A DNA stretch of 64,000 nt from Galeruca laticollis. Taxonomy: Eukaryota; Arthropoda; Insecta; Coleoptera; Chrysomelidae. The stretch is from the NCBI GenBank assembly GCA_963921935.1, contig OY998175.1, positions 288,890,246 to 288,954,245 on the forward strand. Reading direction: 5' to 3'. Of the stretch, positions 21,270 through 31,968 are shown piece after piece (within the stretch, counting starts at the first letter, position 1; every line of letters begins with the position of its first letter). A program made the translations under genes and the position numbers. Under the pieces are notes generated by a model. The model was not told the DNA's origin. It did no database searches and saw only the letters and a program-made list of their open reading frames with translations.

Positions 21270-22582
21270 TCATACCTTTCGCTTCAGGTATCTGAATGAA
21301 TTTACTTGTTCCACCTGTATATCACTAATGGACAAATTAGCAACTATATTTGTCTTTGAAAAAACAAGAAGCTTAGTTTTATACACATTCATGAGTAGTC
21401 CATGCCGTTCACTATGGCTTACTATACGATTCATTAAGTCTTGTAAATCGGCCGGATTATCTACCAGCACAACACAGTCGTCGGCGTACCTCAGACTTTT
21501 AACAACGACTCTAATGATTTGGATTCCTCTTTGGACCCCTTGCAGCGCTTCTCTAAATATAGTCTCAGAATACAAATTAAACAGAAGTGGTAACAGGATA
21601 CAAGCTTGCCTTACTCATTTCTTTATTGTAATAGCCTCTGATGTTGATTGATCAATTTTAATGTCTGCTGTTTGGTGCCAGTACCTCTTCTTTATCTATT
21701 TCCAATAGTTTGTCATGCTTAACGCAATCAAACGCTTTTTTGTAATCAATGAAACATGAAAATACATTCACGTTAATATCTTTGCATTTTGAGTTAAGAC
21801 GTTTAGAGAGAACAGTGCTTTCCGTGTACCCACACCATTCCGAAATCCAAACTGGCAGCCACCTACCTGACTTTCGCGTTTCTTGTAAATGCGCGCATGA
21901 ATTATTCTTAAAAATATCTTAAGAACATGAGACATTAAGCTGATCATTCGATATTCGTCACATTTTGATGCGTTGTTTTTCTTTGGAAGTGTTATAAACG
22001 TTGACCTGAGCCAGTCTGAGGGTATAGTACCTGTTTTATAAACAGCGTTTAGTAGTGAAGTTAATATGTTCAGTCCGGCTCCTTCTTCGTATGCTATAAG
22101 TTTTAGTACTTCTGCGTGTATCTTATCTAGTTGCTTTTCTGTTTTTTTTTGGTTTTTATAGCATGTATGACTTCCTCTTTCATCATGTCGTGTCTTTTTT
22201 CATTTATTTAATCGTCGGTTGTTGGTAGCAATTCTGGTCTATTGTCATTGAACAGGTCTTCTACATATTTTTTCCATCTTCTAAGTTTGCTTTCAGTTTC
22301 GGTTATTATTTCGTTGCTATTGTCCCTTAGTATTGAAACTGATGTTTTTTGTTTCGATTTGTCATTTCTTTGACTTGTATAAGTTGAAAGAGTCGTGTTT
22401 TCTTTGGAGGTTTTTGATTTCAGAGCATTTCTCTGATAGTCACTTTTCGTTTGCTTCTTTGCATTTGTTCTTAACTGCCCGAGTTTTTTGTATTCCACTG
22501 AATTTTGTTTTTGTGTCCTCCTTTCTGACATTAGATCTGATATTTCAGAAGTCATCCATTCCTGCTTCTTATTATATGTCAC
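21270..22582 (-). pseudogene. RTE connector and reverse transcriptase
   Basis: The connector (22582-22208) is lysine-rich and ends KLRRWKKYVEDLFNDNRPEL, the usual lead into an RTE RT. From 22200 to 21650 frames give VLKLIAYEEGAGLNILTSLL, DWLRSTFITLPKKNN and CDEYRMISLMSHVLKIFLRI (fingers). From 21575 to 21270 comes SLRYADDCVVLVDNPADLQD with the YADD box, and NVYKTKLLVFSKT. Stops interrupt several parts. The C-terminal tail is lost in frameshifts near 21270. Confidence 0.82.
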
Positions 22583-22940
22583 GTAACCAATTTCTTGTTC
22601 TTGAGTTTCTGTGAGTTGTTTTTAGTTTTATCATAATGATTCTGTCATTCAAAGGTAAAAAGTCCGTGACTGATTGTGACACTTTGTCCGTAAGGATCAC
22701 AGCAACACCATATTGGTGATTTCTGTCCGTTCTCTCAGAGTAATATATGCGTCCATTGTTTGTTTTTTGTGTACCTGATCCAGGCCATCTTACTTCGCTA
22801 AGACTTAGTACGTCTGTGTTTAGTTTATGCATTTCTTGTACGACGTTTGCCAGTTTTCCTGTACTAAAAAGGCTTTTCACGTTCCATGTCGCAGTGCGTA
22901 GATTGTTTCTGTAAACTTTCAACGGGGGAATTCTTAGCAC
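22572..22940 (-). pseudogene. RTE endonuclease N-terminal half
   Basis: About 122 codons with RTATWNVKSLFSTGKLANVV, LNTDVLSLSEVRWPGSGTQ and HQYGVAVILTDK. The N and E residues of the APE active site are visible in WNVKSLF and SEVRWPG. The later D and S-D-H blocks are missing because of a deletion, so this copy cannot nick DNA. Its end overlaps the next frame at 22582 by about 10 bases. Confidence 0.8.
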
Positions 22941-23459
22941 CCTCTCCTCAGTTAAGGGTTGCTCCGGACTGAGGGCCGTTCTGTTTTGTGTCTCTGGTAT
23001 TTGGAGTTTTTGGAAATATCAGTACAGTACAGTAAGTGTTCCGTTCCTTTCCTGCACCGCAGTACAGAGGCCTTTCTGCTACTCCTTAACTCCGCCCTCT
23101 GCTTTTCAGTGCCTCACCCCTTCGAAGTCATTCTTCCCACGCCTAGGACTGATTTTGATAAGACTGCTGCCTCTTATCATTTTGTCTTATACTACGCCCC
23201 TAAGACTAGGTTGCCACTTCCGCCATCTTTGCGCTGTTTCTTAAGCCTTGGCTGCCGTTGTGGTCTTCGTCCGTAACCCCGGACAGTGGACTGCGTTATA
23301 CCCCGCAATACTGGGTCCCTGGCAGAACTTAGCCACCAGCTGAAAGCTGGGCCCACCCCCGCGACTTGGACGCGCCTGCTAGGACTTACTTGAGTGAGCC
23401 CAGAGAAGAACTCTGCTGCTCCTCAAGCCGGGTTAATGCCCATGTATGAATCCATGAGC

Positions 23460-24115
23460 AAAGGCATGTCGTTTACCTTACTTCAATACGATCAATAATA
23501 ACAGAGATACAAGTTAGTGTCCTTATGGCTATACTTGTTTACCTCTTATGCTCCATATCCTTTATAACGCTGATTTTCACACTTCAATCCGACCAATAAT
23601 ACCGAAGATCGGTGCAAGTGCTCTTATGGCTTCACTTGTTAACTTGTTGTCACCTCTACTTCATAATGTCGTTTACCCTACTTCAATACGATCAGTAATA
23701 ACAGATATGCATATTAGTGTCCTTATGGTTTAACTTGTTTACTTCTTGTCACCTCTCCTTCATAATGTTTGTTCGACGTCAATCCGACCAATAATAACAG
23801 AGACACATGTTAGTGCCCTTATGGCTTTACTTGTTTACTTCTTGTCGCGTCTCCATCATAATGTCGCTTACCCTACTTCAATACGACCAATGATAACAGA
23901 GATACATGTTAGTGGGCTTATAGTTTTACCTTTTTAGTTCTTGTCGCGTCTCTTTCATAATGCCATTTGTTCGACGTCAACCCGACCAATAATAATAGAG
24001 ATACCTGTTAGTTCCTTTATGACTTTACTTGTTTACTTGTTGTTACCTCTTCTTCATAATGTCGTTTAGCCTTCTTCAATCCTACCAATAATGGCAGAGG
24101 CACTACCCTTATGCC
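23460..24115. repeat. Tandem repeat, about 6.5 units of about 100 bp
   Basis: Units share aatgtcgtttaccctacttc, then aatacgacca.taataacag, and cttatggctttacttgttta. Units begin near 23465, 23572, 23668, 23766, 23867, 23965 and 24058. Two alternating subtypes are visible: one with gtttaccctacttcaatacg and one with ttgttcgacgtcaa(t/c)ccg. This points to a higher-order pair of about 200 bp. Short frames in it are chance. Confidence 0.9.
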
Positions 24116-24119
24116 ATCG

Positions 24120-24955
24120 TGACTCATGATTGCTGACGTGGCCAATGACGCGTGTGATAGTACACATCCATTCGACGCATGCGGGGTTGATGACGTCTCA
24201 GCCGTAATGGCCTTGTTGACCTTTGAGCTTGGTTTGGTAAAAAAATTGTAGAATGAACCTTTCCCATGTTATTTTTCATAAGGAATGGTCCCGAATCAGT
24301 GTTGCCTATCTACAACCTTCATCAACTACTTTTTCACAATCCTTGGTTACCAATCTCAGATCATAATTGTCCAAATTTCAATTATTGATTCACTGTGTTT
24401 GATTGGATATAATGTTTTTACGAAAACTTTTACAACATCGTAATTTTTATATACAGATATGTACAAAATCTTTATTTCACGAGAGCAAAGCATTAAATTT
24501 TATTATCTATTAAATTTATTAGTTTTTAAATAATTTTAGACAATACAGTCAATGGTTCTATTCTACGATTGGTCAATCCGAATCAATACGTTTATTCCAG
24601 CACAGACTTTGATTTTAAGTTTATTTTATAGAAAATTGTCATATTGTTTAATCATTGATATAATTTTTAAGATTTGATCAATTATGTGAGATATGCTGCT
24701 AGCAATTATGTATGATTCTATTTTCGAATAAATCTTTTTATTAACAACTATGACAATATATATATCTAAATACTTTTATTAAGAATTCAATAAAACTTAT
24801 TAAAAAATTTAAAATATACAACTTACACGATCACTCATTTGATGTTACCAATATGTTCTCTAAAATTCCTACAAAAGAATGCATAATACTTGTAAGAAAA
24901 TTACTAGAAGATAAAAATATTGTAATACGATGTGAATTTCGTGAAATGGATAGTC
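24120..24955. other. AT-rich stretch with no recognisable gene
   Basis: No domain, RNA gene or clear repeat was seen. The sequence is very AT-rich and has many stops in all frames. Confidence 0.55.
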
Positions 24956-25142
24956 ATACTAAAATGCACTAAATTAAGAATGGAAATGAATACAAACAAA
25001 GCAAAAATAATGGTGATAAACGAGAATCGAAGAAAGAAGAAAACACTGATATAATTTATCAAGGGCACATTCTGGAAGGAGTTTCGACATTCGAATATCT
25101 GGTAAGTATGGTCACAAAGGATGGAGAGACGGAAATGGATGT

Positions 25143-25961
25143 TGTTTCATTATCTCTTTTTTGTATTTGAGATAATAATATTACGGGAAGTCTTTATTCT
25201 AAACTCAAAGGACCCTGTTTTACACTGAATTATTTATGTATGTTTATGTATGATTAGGATGGTTTAATAAATTAAATTAAAATTATTATGTCACTTTCAC
25301 TTGTTGTATATTAACGGAAATTACATGTTGTTCAATTGATGAACAATTAAGTTCACTGATTTTTATATATGCTGTTTCACTGTATCTCATGATCTGAGAT
25401 AAATGAATGATAGTTGATGAATGGTAAAATGATATACCGGTATAAAACGCCGGTATTATCTTATAATGAGAAGGTGTACGAAGGTTGACTGGAAAGTGAG
25501 TAAAAATAGGGTATAATCCTATTTATAAGTCGGTCAAAGAGGGTGGGAAAAAGGAGAATCGTGTGGGGATTTGACCAATGGGAGAAGCGAGTTTGAAATT
25601 TAACGGTCAGATACATCGAGTAAACGATACACGCTGGTGTTGGTTTTTCTTGCATGGAAAAAGTTTGTTCGTTACAGATAAATGAGTTTAGATGATAGTT
25701 TTTGTGAAGCGATAAGGTTTAAACTCATGTCGGTTGCTTTGAAATACTAAGTGGAAAAAACTTGTAAGACAATAATTATCTGTGTTTCTTATGTGAAAAT
25801 AACGTTAAAATGGATTTATGCCTGTTTAAAGAAATATTGAATATTTGAAAAGAATAATATTTCTGTGTATGATCTGTGCAGGATATATAAATTTTGTTAT
25901 AAAGGAAGAAGTTAAAGTGAAGATTACAGGAAGAATTTGATTGTTAATTCAAATTCGTATA
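25143..25961. mobile_element. Solo LTR (copy 2), 5-bp target duplication GATGT
   Basis: An 819-bp insertion starting TGTTTCATTATC and ending AATTCGTATA, flanked by GATGT at 25138-25142 and 25962-25966. It aligns over its full length with copy 1 (5414-6318). Copy 1 keeps the normal ..CA end while copy 2 has ..TA. A possible TATA-like box followed by an aagtcggtc block sits near 25520-25535, and its counterpart in copy 1 is near 5905-5915. No coding region is present. Confidence 0.85.
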
Positions 25962-26074
25962 GATGTAATAAATAAAGTAGGAAAGGCAACGAAGATATAC
26001 CATGCGCTGAATAAGACCATATTTGGAAAAGAGAGGTAGAAGACAAAACGAAATTAACCGTATATAGTACAATA

Positions 26075-26416
26075 GTGATACCGACACTACTATATGGAGG
26101 TGAATCATGGACAGTGATTCCAAACCAACTGAGCAAATTAAATGCAATTGAAATGAAATATTTAAGGAAAATAAAAGGAAAGACAAGAATAGATAGAATT
26201 AGGAATAAAGAAATAAGAAATAATCTAGAACAAGAACCAATTGAGAAGACATTAGAAAGAACACAGCTGGAATGGTATGGACACGTAGTACGAATGGACA
26301 GAAAGAGAATACCAAGAAAAGTATTAGAGAAGAAAGGCCCAATAAAAAAGAACAGATGCCGACCGAGGAACACGAGTACAAAAAATAGAAGAGATAGGGA
26401 CAAGATGAGGAAATAG
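26075..26416 (+). pseudogene. RTE ORF2 C-terminal domain
   Basis: An open frame of 113 codons with PTLLYGGESWTVIPNQLSKL, IEMKYLRKIKGKTRIDRIRN and LEWYGHVVRMDRKRIPRKVL. This is the conserved C-terminal tail of RTE and related LINEs, after the RT thumb. It follows from 25962 on the right side of the solo LTR and runs, with a frame change, into NRREYKKWLKNDSI near 26450-26480. Confidence 0.82.
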
Positions 26417-26559
26417 TATAGAGGGAATGAAAAGACTAGCAAATAACCGAAGGGAATATAAGAAATGGCTAAAGAATGATTCAATTTAAAATCCGACGCT
26501 CGCAAGGGCAAAAGGAGTTTCGTGGAAGAAGAAAAAGAAGAAGACACTTAAGTCGTCAA

Positions 26560-27535
26560 TGAACAGATAAATCTAGGGAGCTCTTCACTTTTAAAATGCA
26601 TTCGTAAGTGATAATTGTAATGATCAGTTCTCCAGGTTTCCTATATCATTGCACACATACAGTATTGTAGCGTATGCATTACTTTAGTTTGCTGACTTTA
26701 CATCTCGCAACCTCGAGCATTGACCGAGTGACTAAACGTCACTGAATTCCAAACGACAGGAGGTGTCAGTTGAAAATCAGAATTCAATTGAGAAAGACAT
26801 ATAAGAAAGAATTATAGTACATTAGAAAATATACTGTAGACAAATAACAGTAAATGTTGTTTCTTTGTTTACAGGTAAGATTTGTATAATTAATATTAAG
26901 TTAGATATTAAAATTATTTGTATTTGATTAAATAACTAATAAAAAACTTTGTTTACAGAGAAACGCAATTTTGTAATTTGATACAGTAATACCTCCAAAG
27001 ATACACATTATAGGGATATGAAGATTTATTATACAATTACCAACATTAAGTAATTATATGAAAATATGAAACTATATTTTTGTGATTAAAAAGTAATATT
27101 TTGAATGCTTAAGAGACAATTCAAATACTTGGAAAAATATAATGAGTGAGCATTTTCAACAACGTCTGTGTTATAAAACCTTTGAAGATAAAGTCATTTC
27201 AAGTGGCAGTTAAGTCGAAAAATTTCTCTTTTGTCCCGTTAAAAATTTAATTAATCCGTCTAAGAACTCCAATATTTATTTTTCTGTAGTATTCGTTGCG
27301 ACAATTCATTTTTATTTCTGCGTAACTGCAAACGGTTACACAATTAAAAAAATTTTAAGGGACAGAAGTCGGTAATATTCAAATTGAGCTGGTAATATAT
27401 CTACAGTGTGGAAAATTGAATAAATTCTTTATGACGGTTATTGTACGTAATTATAAAAAAATTTCAAAACACGTTAGATTTAAATTATAAACTATAAACA
27501 GTGGAGAAAACACTAATTATGGTATATATCGATCA
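26560..27535. other. AT-rich stretch with no recognisable gene
   Basis: It lies between the RTE 3' end and the start of LTR-like sequence. No open frame with a recognisable domain and no obvious repeat. Confidence 0.55.
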
Positions 27536-27539
27536 TTAG

Positions 27540-27750
27540 TTAGGCCATTGCATACGATTCAGAAAAGCGGTGAATCTTGGAGCCCCTCGTTGGTGTCCAT
27601 AATCAGGTAATCAAAACAATAATAGGAGCATTTCGCAGCACATCCATGAATAGTGTATATTGCGAGACAGGAGAAGCAAGTCTAAGTGATAGCAGCCGAG
27701 CAGGATAAACCGGAGCTGTGAGGGGTAGACAGGAATATTGGAGGATTACA
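27540..27750 (+). repeat. 3' part of an LTR ending before a Lys-type primer site
   Basis: Sequence less AT-rich than its surroundings, ending GAGGATTACA at 27750. Five bases later comes TGGCGCCC at 27756. An LTR ending in CA a few bases before the primer site is the normal gypsy layout. The 5' start of the LTR cannot be seen; it probably is truncated near 27530. Confidence 0.55.
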
Positions 27751-27755
27751 AAAAT

Positions 27756-27773
27756 TGGCGCCCGAGCAAAAGG
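27756..27773 (+). promoter_or_regulatory. Primer binding site of a plus-strand LTR element
   Basis: TGGCGCCCGAGCAAAAGG. The first eight bases match the 3' end complement of tRNA-Lys used by many gypsy-type elements; later bases diverge. It sits five bases after the LTR end at 27750. Confidence 0.65.
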
Positions 27774-27931
27774 TTAGATAAGGGATACAAAAATTGCAGG
27801 TTAGATATACCAGAGCAGCCAGAAGTAACCATACATACAAAATCGGCAAATCAGACAGGAACATATCATGAGCGATAGTTTAAATAGACAGACACACACA
27901 GATCGAAACTAATCCAAACCAAACCGCAGGT

Positions 27932-28186
27932 ATGAAAGACGTACTCGACCTGTACGACGATGCCTTATGGCAAATCCAAGAGAGAGAATTGAAACGACCT
28001 CCAACACCAGGAAAATCAGTCGAACAAGAATGGAACCAGTTGGTAGAAAGGAGAAACCAGTCCCTACCGGTGAAGATTCCACTAATCCAACTCGTGCCGG
28101 AACAAATAAGAAATAAACCGAAGATAGGAAGGAGAAGGTACCGATACAGGCTAACGAACGGAGAGAGAATTTGCATACATCACTAA
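27932..28186 (+). CDS. Short LTR-element ORF of unknown function (84 codons)
   Basis: ATG start, 84 codons, located about 160 bp after the primer binding site, where gag would begin. It is charged and proline-containing: KDVLDLYDDALWQIQERELK, PTPGKSVEQEWNQLVERRNQ and IGRRRYRYRLTNGERICIHH. I recognise no capsid or zinc knuckle. Given its position it may be the N-terminus of a gag-like or fusion protein of the same element family that carries the macrodomain ORF at 30655. That link is inference from strand, composition and proximity. Confidence 0.45.
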   Translation: MKDVLDLYDDALWQIQERELKRPPTPGKSVEQEWNQLVERRNQSLPVKIPLIQLVPEQIRNKPKIGRRRYRYRLTNGERICIHH

Positions 28187-28295
28187 GCCTTGCGAACAAA
28201 AGGACTTCCGTGCACCTGAAGAGAAAACCGATCACCACAGCGTCCTACGCCACTGACGCGAAACCAAAATTTTGTTCCAAAATTTTTCACGACCT

Positions 28296-28330
28296 GGAGG
28301 GGGGGAGGGGTGGGGGTTGTAACGACACAA
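28296..28330 (+). promoter_or_regulatory. Polypurine tract and LTR start
   Basis: Bases 28296-28316 are almost all G with two A and one T, followed by TTGTAACGACACA. A purine run directly before TG is the usual plus-strand primer and 3' LTR start of an LTR element. It would place a 3' LTR only about 540 bp after the primer binding site, so the element is internally deleted or rearranged. The LTR-like sequence merges into minus-strand gypsy pol by about 28480. Confidence 0.5.
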
Positions 28331-28479
28331 CTTTAGTCATCTCTGCCCGGGCGTCAATTTGTAATCGTTACCCGAGCGTCGATTTGTAGCGGTGTTCCCA
28401 TCCTTAGCTCGGGCATTGAGTTCGTTATTACTAATTATCGCGGTTAGTCCGAGTGGTAGAGCATGAAAAGGGCTGGTAG

Positions 28480-30640
28480 TGGGGTTAACCGGTTTAGTGT
28501 TACGGCCATGCCGGTTTTAAAGCGTTAACGTGAATTTTATGCTTTTTGTAGCTGTCGTCTTCAATCTGGTAAATGTTGTTGGCTATTTTCTTTTCCACCG
28601 GGAACAGTCCTGATTATTTGGGTGCTAACTGTTCCTCTGCGTTTGACAGGTGGTGCTCTTTCTTCACCACCTTTTCTCCTATTTTTGGTGACCAGTCTCT
28701 CCTTCTAAGGATGTAATAGTGGCTTTGTGTTGTAAATGCCTCTGCTAGATTTATTTGAACGTTTCCATAAGTTTTGCCCCTTTGTCGGGAGTGGTCCCAT
28801 CTGTGCTCGTTGCCTTGTTATCTACGAGTTTACTTGGTAGTATTAACTCGTATCCAAAGTTTAGAGAAGCTGGTGCGAATCCCGTGGATTCGTGTCTTGC
28901 GGTGTTTATGGCAAACGTTAGTCCTGGTACGTATGTGTTCCGTTTTTTTGTGATTGTTGTCGCGAAATTGCGCAATCTTGGTTTTTATTACCCTGTTTGT
29001 TCTTTCTACGGGGTTATTCTTCGGTGAATAAGGCGGTATTTCTTGCTTTTGTATATTGAAATCGGTTAGTAATTCTTTGAAACTTTTATTCTCATACGAA
29101 TGGGCGTTGTCCGTTATCATTTTCTGCGGGCAGCCAAACTTCATTATCACTTTATCTTTAAACTGTTGGGTGATTACGTTTGCGGTTATCTTTCGGACTG
29201 GACTCATTTCTACCCATTTGGTAAGTGTGTCTTGAAAATCTACTAGGTATTTATTGCCTTCACTGGAGGTTGGTAGTGGTCCTATGACGTCGGAGCTCAC
29301 TGTGTTCCATGGTTCTTAAAGGATCTTGGTCGATTGCATTCGACCCGGTGTTTGTAGTTGCGACGGCTTATATTTCTGGCAGCTTTGGCACTCTCTTACG
29401 AACTTAGCTGTGTCTCTGAACATTCCTGGCCAATAGTATTTCCTGGCTAGTCGTGCTGTTGTTTTTGCTATTCCCAGGTGTCCTGATGTATGACTGCTGT
29501 GGTTTTCTTCTATTATTTTCTGTTGCCCGCTTGTGGGGATGCATAATTTCCACGGGTTTGACATTTCTGTCTCCTTCAAGTCATATTTATCCCAAAAGTG
29601 TCTGTATAATTTGTCGTCTATGATTGTGAAATCCGAATGCTTTTGCGGTTGTGTTCCTACTTCTGTTTTTTTTCTCGTACCAATCTGCTTTACATTTCTC
29701 CGGTGGTACGTTAATGTAGTCTATCAGATTCCTCTACAAGGAGTCGGCTATTACATTCTCTGCTCCTTTCCTGTATATAACACCTTGCTATCCTACCTGA
29801 AGGTTTATTCATTGACTGAAGGCATTTGAGGCTTTGGTGATCTGTGATTATTGAGAAAGGGTATCCCTCTAGGCAAGGGCGCATTTTCTCTACTCCGTAT
29901 ATTATTGCTAGTAACTTCTTCTCCGTTACGGTGTAGTTTCTTTCCGCTGTGGTTAGACTTCTACTGGCGTATGCAATGACTCTCTCGTAGTTGTTTTCGT
30001 CTTTCTGTAGTGGGGCTACTTCTAGTCCGACATTTGACGCGTCTGCTTGCAAAAAATTTTTTTTCGAAAAGTCGGGGCATACCAGTATTGGTGCTTGTGT
30101 TAGCAGTCTTCCAATCCTTTCGAATGCTTTCATTTGGTCGGTGTCCCATAACCATTTCTGTTTCTTCCTCAGTAGTCTTGTCAGCGGTGCCGTGGTTTCG
30201 GTATAATTTTTTATGAATCTTCTGTACCAAGATGTGATACCTAAGAACTTCCTTGATTGTCTTACAGTCTTTGGTGCTGGGTACTCTACTATTGCTTTGA
30301 CTTTGTCTTCATCTGTTTTAATACCCTCTTTAATTACGACGTGTACTAAGTACTTCATTTCATGTTTTCCGAAGTTACACTTTCCGGTGTTTATTCTTAA
30401 GTTTGCTTTCTGCAGTTGTTTTAATACCTCATGCAAATGTTTCAAGTGTTCGTTGAATGTTTTGCTCACCACTATTATGTCTTATGTCGTCTAGGTATGT
30501 GAAGGCGTGCGGTTCCATTTCTGGCCCTATTACTGAGTTCAGGAGTCTTTGAAACGTTGCTACTGCCGAGTGCAGTCCGAATGGAAGTACTTTGAAGTGA
30601 AACAGTCCTTTGCCTGGTGCTGTGAAAGTAAACACGGAAT
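28480..30640 (-). pseudogene. Ty3/gypsy pol remnant: RT, RNase H, integrase
   Basis: On the minus strand from 30640: FTFTAPGKGLFHFKVLPFGL and FTYLDDI (RT), then KYLVHVVIKEGIKTDEDKVK and FLGITSWYRRFIKNYTE (RT connection). Next are QADASNVGLEVAPLQKD and IIYGVEKMRPCLEGYPF (RNase H, first Asp visible). Integrase follows at 29579-28500, with HTSGHLGIAKTTARLARKYY and CQSCQKYK (zinc domain), DFQDTLTKWVEMSPV, ITDNAHSYENKSF, NNPVERTNR (DDE), and a C-terminus QSHYYILRRRDWSP and KIHVNALKPAW. Several frameshifts break it. Protease and gag are missing: homology starts abruptly in the RT palm at about 30640. Confidence 0.85.
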
Positions 30641-30654
30641 CCTCATTTCTATGA

Positions 30655-31262
30655 AAGAATCATCTGTCGTATAAACAGGATCCCCTATGGAAAACCGAGA
30701 GCAATCCACCAAAACCGCCATTCGAAGGAGACCATGACAACGAAGAAGGGGTGAACCACATACAACAAGAGTCTGACCCAGCTTTCGAAGAATGTATGGG
30801 TGCATACGAAGGTACCGGGAAAGCTAGATACCGAGTCACTACAGAACAAGAACAAGATTTGTTCACGCTACCGAAAGAGTACTCACTGGCACGTAACATC
30901 TCCGCCAGGTGGAAACTCGCACGAGGGTTGTCAACCGTATTTCGAAAGAAGTTTGGACAAGTAAATAAACTTGAAGATCAGATGCCAGCCCCTGGCAAGA
31001 CACTGAGACTCAACCACAGTTCGCGGTACGTTTTTTACCTGGTAACTAAAAACGAATTTCCAGATCGATCCACCTACCGGGATGTGTAGGAAGCGCTACG
31101 AAGCCTTCGAGATCATGTGCTCGCATCCCATGTGAAGAAACTAGCAATGCTCAGGAAAAAGAGCAGCCAGTTGGATTGACGAGTCATCAGGAACATGATA
31201 GAGGTGATCTTCCAAGGTACCCCTCGTTATCGGTACCCGGTGAAGACGGCGCCCCGTTATTT
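30655..31262 (+). pseudogene. TARG1/OARD1-like macrodomain ORF, decayed
   Basis: The plus-strand frame is open from about 30680 to 31086, then has two in-frame stops. Motifs in order: DLFTLPKEYSLARNIS (ADP-ribose-binding start; family has AHC.S), WKLARGLSTVFRKKFGQV (family ..GAGIA..FKKKFG), RYVFYLVTKNEFPDRSTYRD, LRSLRDHVLAS, LAMLRKKSSQLD (family MPRIGCGLD) and NMIEVIF. This is the macrodomain pattern of the terminal ADP-ribose glycohydrolase TARG1. Both stops replace what is Trp in related proteins as I recall them (TGG to TAG at 31087, TGG to TGA near 31178). The Gly-Cys-Gly loop is lost. It lies head to head with minus-strand gypsy pol. Capture by an LTR element is inference. Confidence 0.6.
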
Positions 31263-31319
31263 CTATATGACCGAAGTCGGTAATAACACATTGTGCAGTA
31301 AATAACACTATGCAAGTAT

Positions 31320-31812
31320 CGGCTTTTCTCCAGAAATCCATTTTATTCACTTACAAACTCCTCGCAAGTAAAACATTCCTGGGAATCCTCTAGTTTTACA
31401 TCTCTGTCGCGATGATACTTTCCTTTCACAATATCTATACAAATATTTGTTAACCTAGTCATGGCTTGAATCATGTTCTCAGTGAAAAATATTTCAAAAC
31501 TTTTCAAAATGGTCTTTCAATTTGCAGCGGTATTTACTGTGAAATATATTGTGAACCTTCATTCTGGTTTTTGGTGAACACACTGTTTGTCATTGGGTAT
31601 CCTTACCTTACCATGAATAACACAGGGTTTCATCGTTATCTGAACTATTAGATGTCATCTTTATTATCAGCGTCTTCTTCCGTCCCGGAATTATGATTAC
31701 TTCCTTCACAGTGGTAACTTTCGTCATCATCAGAATCAATTTCCCCCAATATTTCTTATTCCTCTTCAATTTCTCTCAGCCTTTCTATCCATTTCTTAGT
31801 ATCTTGGCTCAT
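31320..31812 (-). pseudogene. piggyBac-like transposase N-terminal scrap
   Basis: From 31812 on the minus strand: MSQDTKKWIERLREIEEE, a stop, EILGEIDSDDDESYHCEGSN and EEDADNKDD. This acidic N-terminus is common in piggyBac transposases. Further on, frames give FFTENMIQAMTRLTNICID, resembling the start of the piggyBac transposase domain (FFt.e....iv..TN.y.). Many stops and shifts; the catalytic region is absent. The call rests on general resemblance only. Confidence 0.4.
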
Positions 31813-31968
31813 TATGCTCAACCCACTAGAATACACTGATTTATATAAATTTAAATACGAAAAATCAACTAATACAAAATAAAACCAATAAATCTCAACT
31901 TTGTCGATAGCAATCACAAAAATTAGGGTGAGTCCGGAAGAGATGCCGATTTTTCATATCGACTTTGA

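Larger units (their letters stand above)
21150..23440 (-). mobile_element. RTE-like LINE with internal deletion
   Basis: On the minus strand: a GC-rich 5' region (23440 to 22940), the start of an APE endonuclease, a connector, and RT with YADDCVVLV. This order and the endonuclease start (ATWNVKSLFSTGKLANVVQE) match RTE-clade LINEs. The second half of the endonuclease is missing: the frame around 22572-22582 jumps from EN N-terminus to the connector. Stops and frameshifts are present in the RT. The 3' end is near 21150. The 5' region is visibly richer in GC than its AT-rich surroundings. Confidence 0.8.
24956..26545 (+). mobile_element. RTE-like LINE 3' portion, split by a solo LTR
   Basis: The left part at 24960-25137 codes MEMNTNKAKIMVINENRRKK and a following region up to ETEMDV. 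The right part resumes at 25962 with IDVINKVGKATKIYHALNKT and continues through YGGESW and an RTE-type C-terminus to a purine-rich 3' tail near 26520-26545. The two halves meet exactly across the solo LTR at 25143-25961, sharing the duplicated GATGT. It is on the plus strand and is a different copy from the RTE element at 21150-23440. Confidence 0.82.

Noticed and set aside
22959..23276. Plus-strand 105-codon frame
   Set aside because: It lies antisense in the GC-rich 5' UTR of the RTE LINE; no domain.
25924..26547. Minus-strand hydrophobic frame (207 codons)
   Set aside because: Antisense to the RTE ORF2 C-terminus, whose motifs are clear on the plus strand. The membrane-like look comes from the complement of Lys/Arg-rich codons.
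28438..28500. tRNA-like start (gttagtccgagtggtagagcat)
   Set aside because: It resembles a D-arm/A-box, but no anticodon arm, T-arm or B-box follows. Part of LTR or post-pol sequence; likely chance.
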